Assembly (NCBI RefSeq): GCF_016743775.1
Contig: NZ_JAEQMY010000006.1
Span: 115,186-179,185 of the forward strand
Direction: 5' to 3'
From: Microvirga aerilata
GTDB lineage: Bacteria > Pseudomonadota > Alphaproteobacteria > Rhizobiales > Beijerinckiaceae
DNA: 64,000 nt
The translations under genes and the position numbers were made by a program. Positions 17,328-27,484 of this stretch are shown piece by piece. Each line of letters opens with the position of its first letter. The stretch's first letter is position 1. The notes under the pieces were generated by a model. The model ran no database searches. It saw nothing but the letters and a program-made list of their open reading frames with translations, and was not told where the DNA came from.

Positions 17328-17648
17328 TTAGGTCTTGCGCGCGGCCTTCTCCGCAAGACCTGACTGCGCCGTGCGGCGCTCCAATTCGGCCATAACGTCA
17401 ATTAGCGGAATGTTCGCGCCCTGCAACAGGACCAAAAGATGATAAAGGACATCGGCCGACTCCGCCGTGAGGCTCTGCCGGTCGCCCTGCACGGCCGCAA
17501 TCGCCGCCTCCACCGCCTCCTCCCCCAGCTTCTTGGCCGCCTTGGCCGGGCCATCGACCAGGAGCTTGGCCGTATAGGATTCGGACGCGGGCGCTGCGGC
17601 GCGCTCGGCGACGATGCGGGCGAGGTCTTCGAGGCTGAAGGTGGTCAT
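17328..17648 (-). CDS. hisE: Phosphoribosyl-ATP pyrophosphatase
   Basis: A 106-residue MazG-like all-helical enzyme that removes pyrophosphate from phosphoribosyl-ATP in the second step of histidine synthesis. [14 protein letters not shown] and the downstream [13 protein letters not shown] motif hold the metal-binding acids. It is 8 bases from map, which separates it from the rest of the his genes. Confidence 0.94.
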   Translation of the reverse strand: MTTFSLEDLARIVAERAAAPASESYTAKLLVDGPAKAAKKLGEEAVEAAIAAVQGDRQSLTAESADVLYHLLVLLQGANIPLIDVMAELERRTAQSGLAEKAARKT

Positions 17649-17656
17649 GGTTTGAT

Positions 17657-18406
17657 CTAGCCCGGCAGGGTTACGACAAGAGGACCGTTTCGCGTGGCGA
17701 CGACCGTATGCTCATACTGGACTGTCGGAGCGCGCGGGTCGCTGAGCAGCGTCCATTCGTCATCGCCATCCGTTGCCCAGTTCGCCCCAAGCGACAGAAA
17801 AGGCTCGACCGTGAAAACAAGGCCATCGTTCATGATCCGGCGCTCGGAACGGTCCGGCCAAGTGGGAATCTCCCCCGGCTCCTCATGAAGGGAATAGCCG
17901 ATGCCGTGGCTCGCCAGATTGCGAACCAGGGTATAACCGTTCTTCTCGGCAAATTTCCCGATGGCTTGGCCGATGCCCGAAATCGGCTGATCGGCAGCAA
18001 CTTGGCGCAGTCCAAGCCACATGGCCCGGCGGCCATCCCGGCACAACCGCTTGATGGCATTGGCGGTCGGCGGAACCGCGAAAGAGGCGCCGGTATCCGC
18101 ATAAACCCCGTTCTTTTCCGCCGAGATGTCGATGTTGACGAGATCGCCCGCCTCGATCCGGCGAGATCCGGGAATGCCATGAGCGATCTGCTCGTTCACG
18201 CTGATGCAGGTGGCGCCGGGAAAATCGTAGACGAGCTCCGGGCCGGAACGGGCGCCGGCCTTCTCGAGAAGCCCGCGGCCGATCGTGTCGAGCTCCGCCG
18301 TCGTCATGCCCGGCTCGAGCGCCGCAGCCATGGCCTCAAGGGTATTGGCGACGATCCTGCCGATCTCCTGGAGCTTGTTCAGATCGTCCTCGTTGGAGAT
18401 CGTCAT
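17657..18406 (-). CDS. map: Methionine aminopeptidase, type I
   Basis: A 249-residue dinuclear metallopeptidase that removes the initiator Met. All five ligands are visible: D93 (NIDIS), D104 (ADTGASF), H167 (ASHGIG), E201 (FTVEPF) and E232 (QYEHTV). H76 is the conserved substrate-side His. ATG 18406 is chosen over a 15-residue extension. It sits inside the histidine cluster between hisF and hisE, which is unusual. It may be a second Map paralogue; the rest of the genome is not visible. Confidence 0.93.
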   Translation of the reverse strand: MTISNEDDLNKLQEIGRIVANTLEAMAAALEPGMTTAELDTIGRGLLEKAGARSGPELVYDFPGATCISVNEQIAHGIPGSRRIEAGDLVNIDISAEKNGVYADTGASFAVPPTANAIKRLCRDGRRAMWLGLRQVAADQPISGIGQAIGKFAEKNGYTLVRNLASHGIGYSLHEEPGEIPTWPDRSERRIMNDGLVFTVEPFLSLGANWATDGDDEWTLLSDPRAPTVQYEHTVVATRNGPLVVTLPG

Positions 18407-18477
18407 TGCTGATCCTGGTCTAGCGCCTGCGACTCGTTTGAAGACAGGCAAGGGAACTGCATCTATAGCAGTGAAAT

Positions 18478-19134
18478 CTAAGCTGCTCTAATCGTCTTAC
18501 CTGCCAAGGCAAGCGCTGCTCTCAGTCCAGCCCCCGGGCTCGTCAGCGGGGTGCCAGACCTGCAAAGGACCGCCGCTCCCGTCATAGAGGCCTGGGCCAG
18601 CGCCACGGTCTCGACACCTTCCCCAAAGGCGCGGTCCGCCGCCTCGGCGATCAGCGCCAGATAGCGGTCCTTCTGCCCCGCCTTGAACAGGTCCCAGGCG
18701 GAGGGAACGAGGCGCACGTCGACGGTTGCTCCCGTTGCTGTCGCGGCGGCCTCGAAAAGGGCGCGGGTCGGCTCAAGCGTCGTTGCTACGGCGCAGAGCG
18801 CAACCACCCTGCCCCCGTTTTTCACGGACTCATCGGCCAAGGCCGCATCCACGCGCAGGACCGGGACGGATGCCTCTCCGGCGGCGTTGGCCGCCACAGG
18901 CCCAAGGCTGGAGCAGGTGAGGATCACGGCGTCCGCGTCTGCCGCAAGAGCAAGGAGAGCCTGCGCGGTCTCCTCCGCAATGGAGGAGGTCAGGCCCTTG
19001 CTCGCCTCAACCTGCGCCAGCAAATCGGCCCGAACGGCATGAGTCAGCCGGACCTGCGCGAAGTCCGCCCCCCGGCATCTTTCTTCGAAAACGGCGATGT
19101 TGCTGTCGGCCGTGTGGAGGCAGGCGATGCGCAT
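18478..19134 (-). CDS. Asp/Glu racemase superfamily protein
   Basis: A 218-residue protein with the two-lobed racemase fold. The first catalytic-type cysteine is present in ILTCSSLGP (C74). In the second lobe the expected cysteine motif reads ALAQASM (178-184) with no cysteine, so a two-base racemase mechanism looks unlikely. A lyase/isomerase or non-racemase role is more plausible. It lies 12 bases downstream of hisF and 71 bases before map. No link to histidine synthesis is known to me. Confidence 0.75.
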   Translation of the reverse strand: MRIACLHTADSNIAVFEERCRGADFAQVRLTHAVRADLLAQVEASKGLTSSIAEETAQALLALAADADAVILTCSSLGPVAANAAGEASVPVLRVDAALADESVKNGGRVVALCAVATTLEPTRALFEAAATATGATVDVRLVPSAWDLFKAGQKDRYLALIAEAADRAFGEGVETVALAQASMTGAAVLCRSGTPLTSPGAGLRAALALAGKTIRAA

Positions 19135-19146
19135 AGGTTGCTCCGA

Positions 19147-19934
<788 letters not shown>

Positions 19935-19935
<1 letters not shown>

Positions 19936-20687
19936 CAGGCAGGTTCCTTGCGCACGGAGCGCAGCAGCGCCAGTGCCTGGTCCGGGTCGATGCGCCCGTC
20001 ATAGAGGGCACGGCCGGAGATGGCGCCGTCGAGCACGGCGCAGTCGGGTTGGGTGAGGCGCTCGATATCGGCCATGGAGGCAAGGCCGCCGGAAGCGATG
20101 ACGGGGATTGAGACGGCGCGGGCAAGCCCTAGGGTCATCGGGAAGTTGAGACCCTTCAGGATGCCGTCGCGGGCGATGTCCGTGTAGATGATCGCGGCGA
20201 CCCCCGCATCCTCGAACCGGCGGCCGAGCTCTTCCGCCGACAGGGTCGAAGTCTGGGCCCAGCCCTCCACGGCGACAAGCCCGTCCTTGGCATCGATGCC
20301 GACCGCGATCTTGCCCGGATGGAGGCGGGCCGCTTCGCGCACGAAGGCGGGATCGCGCACGGCCGCCGTGCCGATGATCACCCTGGACACGCCCTTGGCG
20401 AGCCAGCCCTCGACCGTCTTCATGTCGCGGATGCCGCCGCCGAGCTGCACCGGGATCGTCACGCGGCGCAGGATGTCCTCGACGGCATTGGCGTTCATCG
20501 GCTTGCCGGCAAAGGCACCGTCGAGATCGACCACGTGCAGCCACTCGAAGCCTTGCGCCTCGAAGGTGGCAGCCTGGTCCACGGGCGAGTCGTTGAACAC
20601 GGTGGCCTGGTCCATGTCGCCCTGGATCAGGCGAACGCAGCGGCCCTCTTTGAGATCGATGGCAGGGTACAGGATCACGGGCGCCAC
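19935..20687 (-). CDS. hisA: ProFAR isomerase
   Basis: A 250-residue TIM barrel that isomerises the aminoaldose ProFAR to the ketose PRFAR. The catalytic acids are D11 (YPAID) and D132 (VGID). It overlaps hisH by 13 bases and hisF by one, a tightly coupled hisH-hisA-hisF unit. Confidence 0.97.
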
Positions 20688-21325
20688 CTTAAAAAATTGG
20701 CGATGAGCTTGAGGCCGAGGGCCTGGCTCTTTTCAGGATGAAATTGAGCACCGACGAGGTTGTCCCGCCCGACGATGGCGGTGACTGGCCCACCGTAATC
20801 GGTGGTGGCGATCACATCGCCCGGATCGGTTGGCGCGAGGGCATAGGAATGCACGAAATAGGCGTGTAGCCCGTCAGGTCCGGTCGGAATGCCGTCGAGC
20901 AGCGGATGCGGTTTTGCAAGGCTCAAGGTGTTCCAGCCCATGTGCGGGATCTTCAAGGCGGGATCTTGCGGCTCGATGGCCTTCACGTCGCCATGGATCC
21001 AATCGAGCCCATAGCTTGTGGTGTGCTCAAGACCGCGGGTGGCCATGAGCTGCATGCCCACGCAGATGCCCATGAAAGGGCGGCCGTCCTCATGCACGCG
21101 CTTCTGCAGCGCCTCTACCATGCCGGCCACGGAGTCGAGGCCGCGGCGGCAATCGGCGTAAGCGCCGACGCCCGGCAGCACGATTCTCTCCGCCTTGGCC
21201 ACAACGGCCGGATCGGACGAGACGATGACGGGACAATCGAGCTCCGCCTCCCTGGCCGCCCGCTCGAAAGCCTTGGCGGCGGAATGCAGATTGCCGGACC
21301 CGTAATCGATGATGACGACGCTCAC
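20675..21325 (-). CDS. hisH: Imidazole glycerol phosphate synthase, glutaminase subunit
   Basis: A 216-residue class I glutamine amidotransferase that supplies ammonia to HisF. The catalytic triad is visible as C88 (GICVGMQ), H196 and E198 (FHPEKS). The start is GTG 21325, overlapping the stop of the DUF2628 gene (GTGA). Confidence 0.97.
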   Translation of the reverse strand: MSVVIIDYGSGNLHSAAKAFERAAREAELDCPVIVSSDPAVVAKAERIVLPGVGAYADCRRGLDSVAGMVEALQKRVHEDGRPFMGICVGMQLMATRGLEHTTSYGLDWIHGDVKAIEPQDPALKIPHMGWNTLSLAKPHPLLDGIPTGPDGLHAYFVHSYALAPTDPGDVIATTDYGGPVTAIVGRDNLVGAQFHPEKSQALGLKLIANFLRWRP

Positions 21326-21810
21326 CGGGGACGCTCCGCATCGGGAAAGAGGCCGATCACCGGCTCGGACCGCCTCGGGGTGGACAGGGCAGGGGCGGGC
21401 GCCGGGCGCGGGAGAGGCGCCGGCTTGGCGTCGAGCCAGCGGGCGAAGGCCTTGGACTCCGCCTCGTCCCGGTCGGCTGCCGTGACCGCATCGACGGCCG
21501 GGCGGCCGTGGCGCGCAAGCGTCCAGCGTCTGAGGCTGTTGGCCTCAAGTCCGATCAGGCTCTGCAGCAGGAGCTGGGCGAGGGTGCCGGCGAGCGGATG
21601 CACGTTCAGGAGGGCCATGATGCCGCCGAAGGCGAAAACGAGCAGCAGCACACCGAGGCCGGCGAGCCACAGCCGATGAAAGAAGAACCACAGGAAGGTG
21701 AAGAAGAAGGCTCCCCAGGAGAAAGCATCCTTCACGAGCTCGGACTCGTCCAAAGCTGTCGCGTCACCCGGCCGCGCATCGCGCGGGAGGTGCAAGGTAA
21801 AGGTGGTCAT
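21322..21810 (-). CDS. DUF2628 membrane protein
   Basis: A 162-residue protein with a hydrophobic core (about 30-100) of two or three helices rich in Phe and Trp, including [18 protein letters not shown] Pro/Ala-rich, likely cytoplasmic tail follows. This matches the DUF2628 family commonly inserted between hisB and hisH in rhizobia. No function is established. It couples by a 4-base overlap to hisH and lies 69 bases from hisB. Confidence 0.82.
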   Translation of the reverse strand: MTTFTLHLPRDARPGDATALDESELVKDAFSWGAFFFTFLWFFFHRLWLAGLGVLLLVFAFGGIMALLNVHPLAGTLAQLLLQSLIGLEANSLRRWTLARHGRPAVDAVTAADRDEAESKAFARWLDAKPAPLPRPAPAPALSTPRRSEPVIGLFPDAERPR

Positions 21811-21879
21811 GGCGACGTTTCCTCGAGCGCTGCCCGGTGAGGTGAACCTCGGTTCGCCGGACAGGGCGTCTCTTGATAT

Positions 21880-22470
21880 TTAGAGCGTACCCTTGGTGGA
21901 GGGAACGCGGCCCTCTTCCCTTGGGTCCATGGCCACGGCCTGACGCAAGGCGCGTGCCAGACCCTTGAAGCAGCTCTCCGCAATGTGGTGGCTGTTCTCG
22001 CCGTAGAGGGTCTCCACATGAAGCGTCAGCCCCGCCTGGATGGCAAATGCCTGATAGAACTCGCGCACCAGCTCGGTATCGAACACCCCAATCTTCTCGG
22101 TGGGGAAGGTGGTGCGGAACACCAGGAAAGGGCGGCCCGAGATGTCGATGGCGACCCGCGTCAGGGTCTCGTCCATCGGCAGATGGATATCGGCGTAGCG
22201 CGTGATGCCCTTTTTATCGCCAAGCGCCTTCAGGATAGCCTGACCCAGCGCGATTCCAGTGTCCTCGGTGGTATGATGCTGGTCCACATGCAGGTCGCCC
22301 GTCACCTTCACGGAGAGGTCGAAGAGACCGTGCCGGGCAAACAGTTCGAGCATATGGTCGAGAAAGCCGACCCCCGTGGAGATCTCGGCCTTGCCAGTGC
22401 CGTCGAGGGCAATCGACACGGCGACATCGGTCTCGGCGGTGCGACGGCTGACGCTCGCGGAGCGCATCAT
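21880..22470 (-). CDS. hisB: Imidazoleglycerol-phosphate dehydratase
   Basis: A 196-residue Mn-dependent enzyme that dehydrates imidazole glycerol phosphate. The paired metal motifs HHTTEDTGI and SHHIAE are intact. Two adjacent ATG codons (22470 and 22467) follow AAGGA at 5 and 8 bases; either could be used. The frame is open to 22554 but that extension is not family-like. This is the monofunctional form without the phosphatase domain. It is the first gene of the leftward his cluster and is divergent from hslV. Confidence 0.95.
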   Translation of the reverse strand: MMRSASVSRRTAETDVAVSIALDGTGKAEISTGVGFLDHMLELFARHGLFDLSVKVTGDLHVDQHHTTEDTGIALGQAILKALGDKKGITRYADIHLPMDETLTRVAIDISGRPFLVFRTTFPTEKIGVFDTELVREFYQAFAIQAGLTLHVETLYGENSHHIAESCFKGLARALRQAVAMDPREEGRVPSTKGTL

Positions 22471-22621
22471 CAAAATCCTTTGCGGAACAGGAGACAGGCG
22501 CCTTCTAGCAAGCCGCGCGGAGAAACGCCACCCGCGTTGCTTTTGGCCGATCAATGATTAAGTCAGCCTCTGAACGGCCTTGGCCGTACCTGTCCGTCCC
22601 GCCTGCCGGAGTTTGACCCTC

Positions 22622-23173
22622 GTGTCCGAAGACGCCACCCCTCACATGCACGCCACCACCATCCTCATGGTTCGCAAAGGCGACCGCGTCGTTATCGGCG
22701 GCGACGGTCAGGTGAGCCTGGGGCAAACGGTCGTGAAAGGCAATGCCAAGAAGGTGCGCCGTCTCGCCAAGGGCGGCGTGATCGGCGGCTTTGCCGGCTC
22801 GACCGCGGACGCCTTCACCCTGTTCGAGCGCCTCGAGGCCAAGCTCGAGCAGTATCCCGGCCAGCTCACCCGCGCCTGCGTCGAGCTCACCAAGGACTGG
22901 CGCACCGACCGCTACCTGCGCCGCCTGGAGGCGATGATGCTGGTGGCCGACAAGGATGTGGGCCTGCTGCTCTCAGGCTCGGGCGATGTTCTGGAGCCGG
23001 AAAACGGCATCATGGCCATCGGGTCGGGCGGCAACTTCGCGCTCGCGGCCGCCCGGGCGCTTGCCGACTCGGACATGGATGCGGAGGCCATCGTGCGCCG
23101 TTCCCTGGGCATCGCGGCCGAAATATGCGTCTATACCAATAGCAATATTGTTATAGAAAGCCTTGAACTATGA
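22622..23173 (+). CDS. hslV: ATP-dependent protease subunit HslV (ClpQ)
   Basis: A 183-residue proteasome-like peptidase that forms the HslVU protease with HslU. A short propeptide ([10 protein letters not shown]) precedes [10 protein letters not shown], whose first Thr becomes the catalytic N-terminal nucleophile after processing. GTG 22622 is chosen; the frame is open 14 codons upstream. It overlaps the following membrane-protein gene by 4 bases, and hslU is two genes on. The divergent promoter region shared with hisB is about 150 bases. Confidence 0.95.
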   Translation: MSEDATPHMHATTILMVRKGDRVVIGGDGQVSLGQTVVKGNAKKVRRLAKGGVIGGFAGSTADAFTLFERLEAKLEQYPGQLTRACVELTKDWRTDRYLRRLEAMMLVADKDVGLLLSGSGDVLEPENGIMAIGSGGNFALAAARALADSDMDAEAIVRRSLGIAAEICVYTNSNIVIESLEL

Positions 23174-24228
23174 TCAGCGAAAGCGTCCTCGTCCAGGCGG
23201 TGACGAGGGGGATTCTGACGGATCAGCAGGCTACCGACCTGCGGTCCTTGGCGCGGCAGATGAATGCCGCGGCGATCCCCGAGCCGGAAGATGACGAAAA
23301 GCTGCGCCTCGTCTCGGGCTTCAGTGATATCTTCGTGACCCTCGGGCTCGCGCTCTTCACCGGGGCGTTGGCCTACCTGACGGAACGGCTCGGCTTGACC
23401 ACCATGTGGGCCGTGCTCGCGGTAACCGCATGGCTTCTGGCTGAATTCTTCACCCTCCGGCGACGCATGGCGCTGCCGAGCATCGCGCTGCTGGTGCTGT
23501 TCGCCGTGGCCGTGTTTTCATGCGCCACCTACCTCCTGGGCGCGGTGCTGGGCGTCGCGGTCGAGCCCGATGTGTCGGAAATCCTCGGTTCCGGCGACAG
23601 CCTTATCTTCGTGGGCGCGGCCCTCCTTACCCTGGCGCTGACGGCTCTGCACTATTTTCGGTTCCGGGTGCCGATCACGATCGCGGCCGGAACGGCTGCT
23701 CTGGCCGTTGCGGTCATCGGCTTGATCTCCGCAGTCGCGCCCGGCTTCGTCGAGGTCTACCTCAAGCCGCTCGTCCTTCTCACGGGGCTTGGCGTCTTCG
23801 CGCTCGCCATGCGTTTCGATCTTGCCGATCCGCAGCGCGCGACCCGCCGCACGGACATCGCCTTCTGGCTGCATCTGCTTGCCGCGCCCATGATCGTCCA
23901 TCCGCTGATTGCTCAGTTGTCGGAAGGCGCCGACATGAGCACGGTCGCGCCCGCGGTCCTCGCCGTCTTCCTGGCGCTCGGGATCGTGGCAGTGGTGATC
24001 GACCGGCGCGCCATGCTGGTCTCGGGGCTGGTCTATGCCGGTTATGCCCTGGGAAGCCTCTTCCAGCGGGTTGGATTTGCCGACACCACCACGCCCCTGA
24101 CCGCCCTGGCGCTCGGCGCCTTCGTCCTCCTGCTCAGTGCAGGCTGGCGTCCCGTGCGCACGGGCCTTCTGAAACTGCTTCCGTCCCATCTTGCACACCG
24201 GCTGCCACACCCCATCCTTTCATCATGA
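23170..24228 (+). CDS. Multi-pass membrane protein of unknown function between hslV and hslU
   Basis: A 352-residue protein with a soluble N-terminal segment (about 1-50, acidic near EPEDDEK) and then nine to eleven membrane helices up to about residue 335. The tail is basic and His-rich. The N-terminal [16 protein letters not shown] resembles the short cytoplasmic start of DUF2157-like membrane proteins, but I cannot assign it firmly. It overlaps hslV (ATGA at 23170) and hslU (ATGA at 24225), so its translation is coupled to both protease subunits. Base composition looks like its neighbours. A role in membrane-protein quality control is only an inference from position. Confidence 0.85.
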   Translation: MISESVLVQAVTRGILTDQQATDLRSLARQMNAAAIPEPEDDEKLRLVSGFSDIFVTLGLALFTGALAYLTERLGLTTMWAVLAVTAWLLAEFFTLRRRMALPSIALLVLFAVAVFSCATYLLGAVLGVAVEPDVSEILGSGDSLIFVGAALLTLALTALHYFRFRVPITIAAGTAALAVAVIGLISAVAPGFVEVYLKPLVLLTGLGVFALAMRFDLADPQRATRRTDIAFWLHLLAAPMIVHPLIAQLSEGADMSTVAPAVLAVFLALGIVAVVIDRRAMLVSGLVYAGYALGSLFQRVGFADTTTPLTALALGAFVLLLSAGWRPVRTGLLKLLPSHLAHRLPHPILSS

Positions 24229-25538
24229 CCACGTTCTCCCCCCGCGAAATCGTTTCCGAACTCGACCGCTATATCGTTGGCCAGCATGACGCCAAGCGCG
24301 CCGTTGCCATTGCGCTGCGCAACCGCTGGCGCCGGCAGCAGCTGGAAGGCAGCTTGCGCGAAGAGGTCGCCCCGAAGAACATCCTCATGATCGGCCCCAC
24401 CGGCTGCGGCAAGACCGAGATCTCCCGCCGCCTCGCCAAGCTTGCGGGCGCACCCTTCATCAAGATCGAGGCCACCAAGTTCACGGAAGTGGGCTATGTG
24501 GGCCGCGACGTGGAGCAGATCGTGCGCGATCTCGTGGAGATCGGCATCGGCCTCGTGAAGGAGGAGCGCCGCCGACAGGTTCAGGCCAAGGCTCATATTG
24601 CGGCGGAGGAGCGCGTGCTCGACGCCCTCGTCGGTGCGACCTCGAGTGTCGCCACCCGCGACTCGTTCCGCCGCAAGCTGCGCGCCAACGAGCTCGACGA
24701 CAAGGAGATCGAGGTCGAGCTGCAGTCAGGCGGAGGGCAGGGGATGCCCATGTTCGAGATCCCCGGCCTGCCCGGCGCATCGGTGGGTGCGATCAACCTG
24801 TCCGACATGTTCGGCAAGGCATTCGGCGGCGGCCGCCCCAAGACCCGCCGCACCACCGTGCGCGAGGCCTACGAGCCGCTCGTCACGGAGGAAGCCGACA
24901 AGCTTATCGACCAGGACGCCATCGTCCAGGAAGCCCTGCGCCAAGTGGAAAACAACGGCATCGTGTTCCTCGACGAGATCGACAAGATCGCCGGCCGCGA
25001 GGGTCGCACGGGGGCGGATGTGTCCCGCGAGGGCGTGCAGCGCGATCTGCTGCCCCTGATCGAGGGCACCACAGTCACGACGAAGTACGGTCCGGTGAAG
25101 ACGGACCACATTCTCTTCATCGCATCCGGCGCCTTCCATGTGTCCAAGCCCTCGGACCTGCTGCCCGAATTGCAGGGCCGCCTGCCGATCCGCGTGGAGC
25201 TGTCGCCGCTCACCGTGGAGGATTTCCGCCGCATTCTCACGGAGACGGAGGCAAGCCTCATCAAGCAATCCGTCGCGCTCATGCAGACGGAGGGCGTGGA
25301 GCTCGTCTTCACGGACGACGCCATCGACGCGCTGGCGCAGGTCGCCGTCGACGTGAACAACTCCGTCGAGAACATTGGCGCGCGCCGCCTGCAGACCGTC
25401 CTGGAGCGGGTGCTCGACGACGTGTCCTACACGGCGCCCGACCGCTCCGGTGAAACGGTGACGATCAATGCCTCCTATGTGCGCGGCGAGGTGGAGACCC
25501 TGGCGAAGAACACGGATCTGAGCCGGTTCATTCTCTGA
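24225..25538 (+). CDS. hslU: HslU (ClpY) ATPase subunit of the HslVU protease
   Basis: A 437-residue AAA+ unfoldase that feeds substrates to HslV. Walker A GPTGCGKT is at 57-64, the pore loop GYVG at 90-93, the I domain at about 110-235, and Walker B LDEID at 249-253. The C-terminal tail ends LSRFIL, the segment that inserts into HslV to activate it. It overlaps the membrane-protein gene by 4 bases. Downstream, a small hairpin (CCCGGA/TCCGGG, about 25600-25615) may end the transcript. Confidence 0.97.
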   Translation: MTTFSPREIVSELDRYIVGQHDAKRAVAIALRNRWRRQQLEGSLREEVAPKNILMIGPTGCGKTEISRRLAKLAGAPFIKIEATKFTEVGYVGRDVEQIVRDLVEIGIGLVKEERRRQVQAKAHIAAEERVLDALVGATSSVATRDSFRRKLRANELDDKEIEVELQSGGGQGMPMFEIPGLPGASVGAINLSDMFGKAFGGGRPKTRRTTVREAYEPLVTEEADKLIDQDAIVQEALRQVENNGIVFLDEIDKIAGREGRTGADVSREGVQRDLLPLIEGTTVTTKYGPVKTDHILFIASGAFHVSKPSDLLPELQGRLPIRVELSPLTVEDFRRILTETEASLIKQSVALMQTEGVELVFTDDAIDALAQVAVDVNNSVENIGARRLQTVLERVLDDVSYTAPDRSGETVTINASYVRGEVETLAKNTDLSRFIL

Positions 25539-25666
25539 TCATTCGTTTCGCCTCCACTGCTATCCCCGGCGAGGGTTAGCGAGGGAAGGGATCCAGAGGC
25601 TGTCGCCCGGAAAAATCCGGGTGACGAAAATGGGAACCACCTAGCCGATTCGCGACTTGCCTCGGG

Positions 25667-26437
25667 ATGAATCCGGACCTGCAGGATCTGAAGGAAAAGG
25701 CGCTCCTCATCCACGAGCGCCTCTGCAAGGCCTATGGCTGTCCAATTCCCTATTTCCACTCCCTCGATCCCTTGAGCGAGCTGATCTCCTCGCTCCTGTC
25801 CCACCGCACCCGCAACGCGGACTCAGGGCGCGCCTTCAAGTCCCTGCGGGCCCGCTATGCCGAGTGGCGTGCCTTGATGAATGCACCGACGGAAGAAGTC
25901 GAGGCGACGATCCAGGGCGTCACCTGGCCCGAGCAGAAGGCGCCGCGGCTGCAAGCGGTGCTACACGCCATCGAGGAGCGGCATGGTACGCTGTCGCTGG
26001 ATTTCCTCAAGGACATGCCCGTGGAAGAGGCGAGGGCGTGGCTCGAGAGCATTCCTGGCGTAGGTCCGAAGACCAGCGCGGCGGTGCTGTCGTTCTCGGT
26101 ATTGAGGAAGGCTGCTCTTCCCGTGGACAGCCACCACCACCGAGTGGCTCAGCGCACCGGCCTCATTTCCCAATCCACCGCCGTCGGCCCCTCCCATGCG
26201 GCGCTGGCTGCTCTGCTTCCCGAGGCTTGGGACGCGCAAGAGGTCTATGACAACCACGAGGTCATGATGCTGCACGGGCAGCGCTGCTGCTTCTTCAAGA
26301 GCCCGGCCTGCGGGCGCTGCGTGATCCTGGACCTGTGCCCGACCGGGCAGGGGCGAACAGAGGGGAGGCGGGTTTCTCCGGCAAGGTCGGAGGATGCAGC
26401 CCCTGATCTGCGGTCCTCACGTTCCCGCGAGAGCTAG
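25667..26437 (+). CDS. Endonuclease III-like DNA glycosylase (HhH-GPD, 4Fe-4S)
   Basis: A 256-residue base-excision repair enzyme. The helix-hairpin-helix IPGVGPKTSA contains the lyase-type Lys (K135). The catalytic Asp is in LPVDSHHHR (D154). The iron-sulfur motif C-x6-C-x2-C-x5-C is exact at C208, C215, C218 and C224. It lacks the usual Nth spacing in the substrate loop, so it is probably a paralogue of Nth with a different lesion preference (inference). The last 30 residues are Arg/Ser-rich and probably disordered. Start ATG 25667. Confidence 0.9.
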   Translation: MNPDLQDLKEKALLIHERLCKAYGCPIPYFHSLDPLSELISSLLSHRTRNADSGRAFKSLRARYAEWRALMNAPTEEVEATIQGVTWPEQKAPRLQAVLHAIEERHGTLSLDFLKDMPVEEARAWLESIPGVGPKTSAAVLSFSVLRKAALPVDSHHHRVAQRTGLISQSTAVGPSHAALAALLPEAWDAQEVYDNHEVMMLHGQRCCFFKSPACGRCVILDLCPTGQGRTEGRRVSPARSEDAAPDLRSSRSRES

Positions 26438-26509
26438 CCCAAAATCCCCGCGAAACGGAACGACCTTTCCTCCAGAGCGTTCGCCTCCCAACATTGGAGG
26501 AGTTATCCC

Positions 26510-26959
26510 ATGCGTAAATTCTTCATGGCTGTTGCGGCCACCGCCGCTCTCGGCGCCTTTGGTCTTTCCGCTCCGGCCTCTGCCGCCGAGTCTCAGACGA
26601 CCCCGGTCAACGAACTCGTGGCCGCCCTTCAGAACGGCGATGTGAAGTCGGACTACGTCCAGTACCGCCGGTATTACCGCGGCAACCCGCGCTATGTGGA
26701 GCGGCGCTATTACGGCGACCGCCGGTATTATGGCGATCGTCGCTACTATCGCCGTGACCGCGGCAACGCGCTCGCAGCTGGCGCTCTCGGTCTCGCGACC
26801 GGCGCCATCATCGGTGGCGCTCTCGCCCAGCAGCAGGCCCAGGCCGCTCCGGTCTATGGCAGCAACACGGCCGCCTACTGCGCCCAGCGCTACCGGTCTT
26901 ACGATCCGGCATCCGGCACTTATCTGGGCTACGACGGCCTGCGCCATCCCTGCCCGTAA
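26510..26959 (+). CDS. BA14K family secreted protein
   Basis: A 149-residue envelope protein with a signal peptide (1-26, ending ASAAE). A Tyr/Arg-rich stretch follows with repeated RYYGD units (about 52-84), then a Gly/Ala hydrophobic segment (about 87-107). The C-terminal BA14K motif has YCAQRYRSYDP then GTYLGYDG and a final HPCP. In Brucella the namesake is an immunoreactive lectin-like protein; its role in environmental relatives is unknown. A ribosome site GGAGGAG precedes ATG 26510, and a strong terminator follows. Confidence 0.9.
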   Translation: MRKFFMAVAATAALGAFGLSAPASAAESQTTPVNELVAALQNGDVKSDYVQYRRYYRGNPRYVERRYYGDRRYYGDRRYYRRDRGNALAAGALGLATGAIIGGALAQQQAQAAPVYGSNTAAYCAQRYRSYDPASGTYLGYDGLRHPCP

Positions 26960-26981
26960 GCTTACGGCAGCTTGGACAAAG

Positions 26982-27013
26982 GAAGCGGGCCTCAAAGGGC
27001 CCGCTTCTTTTTT
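26982..27013 (+). terminator. Intrinsic terminator after the BA14K gene
   Basis: A 10-bp GC-rich stem (GAAGCGGGCC at 26982-26991, GGCCCGCTTC at 26998-27007) is followed by six T. It also sits at the 3' end of the convergent RidA gene. Confidence 0.9.
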
Positions 27014-27015
27014 GC

Positions 27016-27366
27016 TTATTTTGCCGCGATGACGGCGATCTCGACCTTGAAAGCCGGAGTTGCGAGCTTCGCCTCGACCGTGGCGCGAGCCGGGGTATTG
27101 CCCGGGGACACCCAAGCGTCCCACACGGCGTTCATCTCCTGGAACGTGCCCATATCGGTGATCCAGATGTTGGCCATCAGGATCTTCGACTTGTCGGTGC
27201 CGGCCTCAGCCAGCAGGCTGTCGATGATCGCGAGAATTTCCTTCGTCTGTTCGGTGACGCTCTGGCCGGCACTCTGGCTGGCGACCTGGCCTGCGAGATA
27301 GACTGTGTTGCCGTGAACGACGGCGCCGCTCATGCGCGGGCCGGGCTTGATGCGCTGGATCGTCAT
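27016..27366 (-). CDS. RidA family protein (Rid/YjgF/UK114)
   Basis: A 116-residue trimeric protein of the Rid family; canonical members deaminate reactive enamine/imine intermediates. The conserved VYLAGQVA strand, the LLAEAGTDKSKI helix and the ARATVEAKLATP segment, with the Arg that binds the imine carboxylate, are visible. ATG 27366 is chosen; the long upstream open frame is the shadow of the next gene. The preceding PPOX flavoprotein gene is 118 bases upstream and may be cotranscribed. Confidence 0.9.
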   Translation of the reverse strand: MTIQRIKPGPRMSGAVVHGNTVYLAGQVASQSAGQSVTEQTKEILAIIDSLLAEAGTDKSKILMANIWITDMGTFQEMNAVWDAWVSPGNTPARATVEAKLATPAFKVEIAVIAAK

Positions 27367-27484
27367 GGATTGTCCTTGAGCCTCACTGGTGAAAACAAGA
27401 CCTGCCTTTTCGGGGGCAGGGGGCGCGAGGTCAAGCGCATCGTACGCAAAAGTGGCTCCGGTTTCGCGCTCGATCAAGAGAACA

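Noticed and set aside
22471..22621. Heat-shock (RpoH) promoter upstream of hslV
   Set aside because: An expected element, but I could not identify -35 and -10 boxes with suitable spacing well enough to report it.
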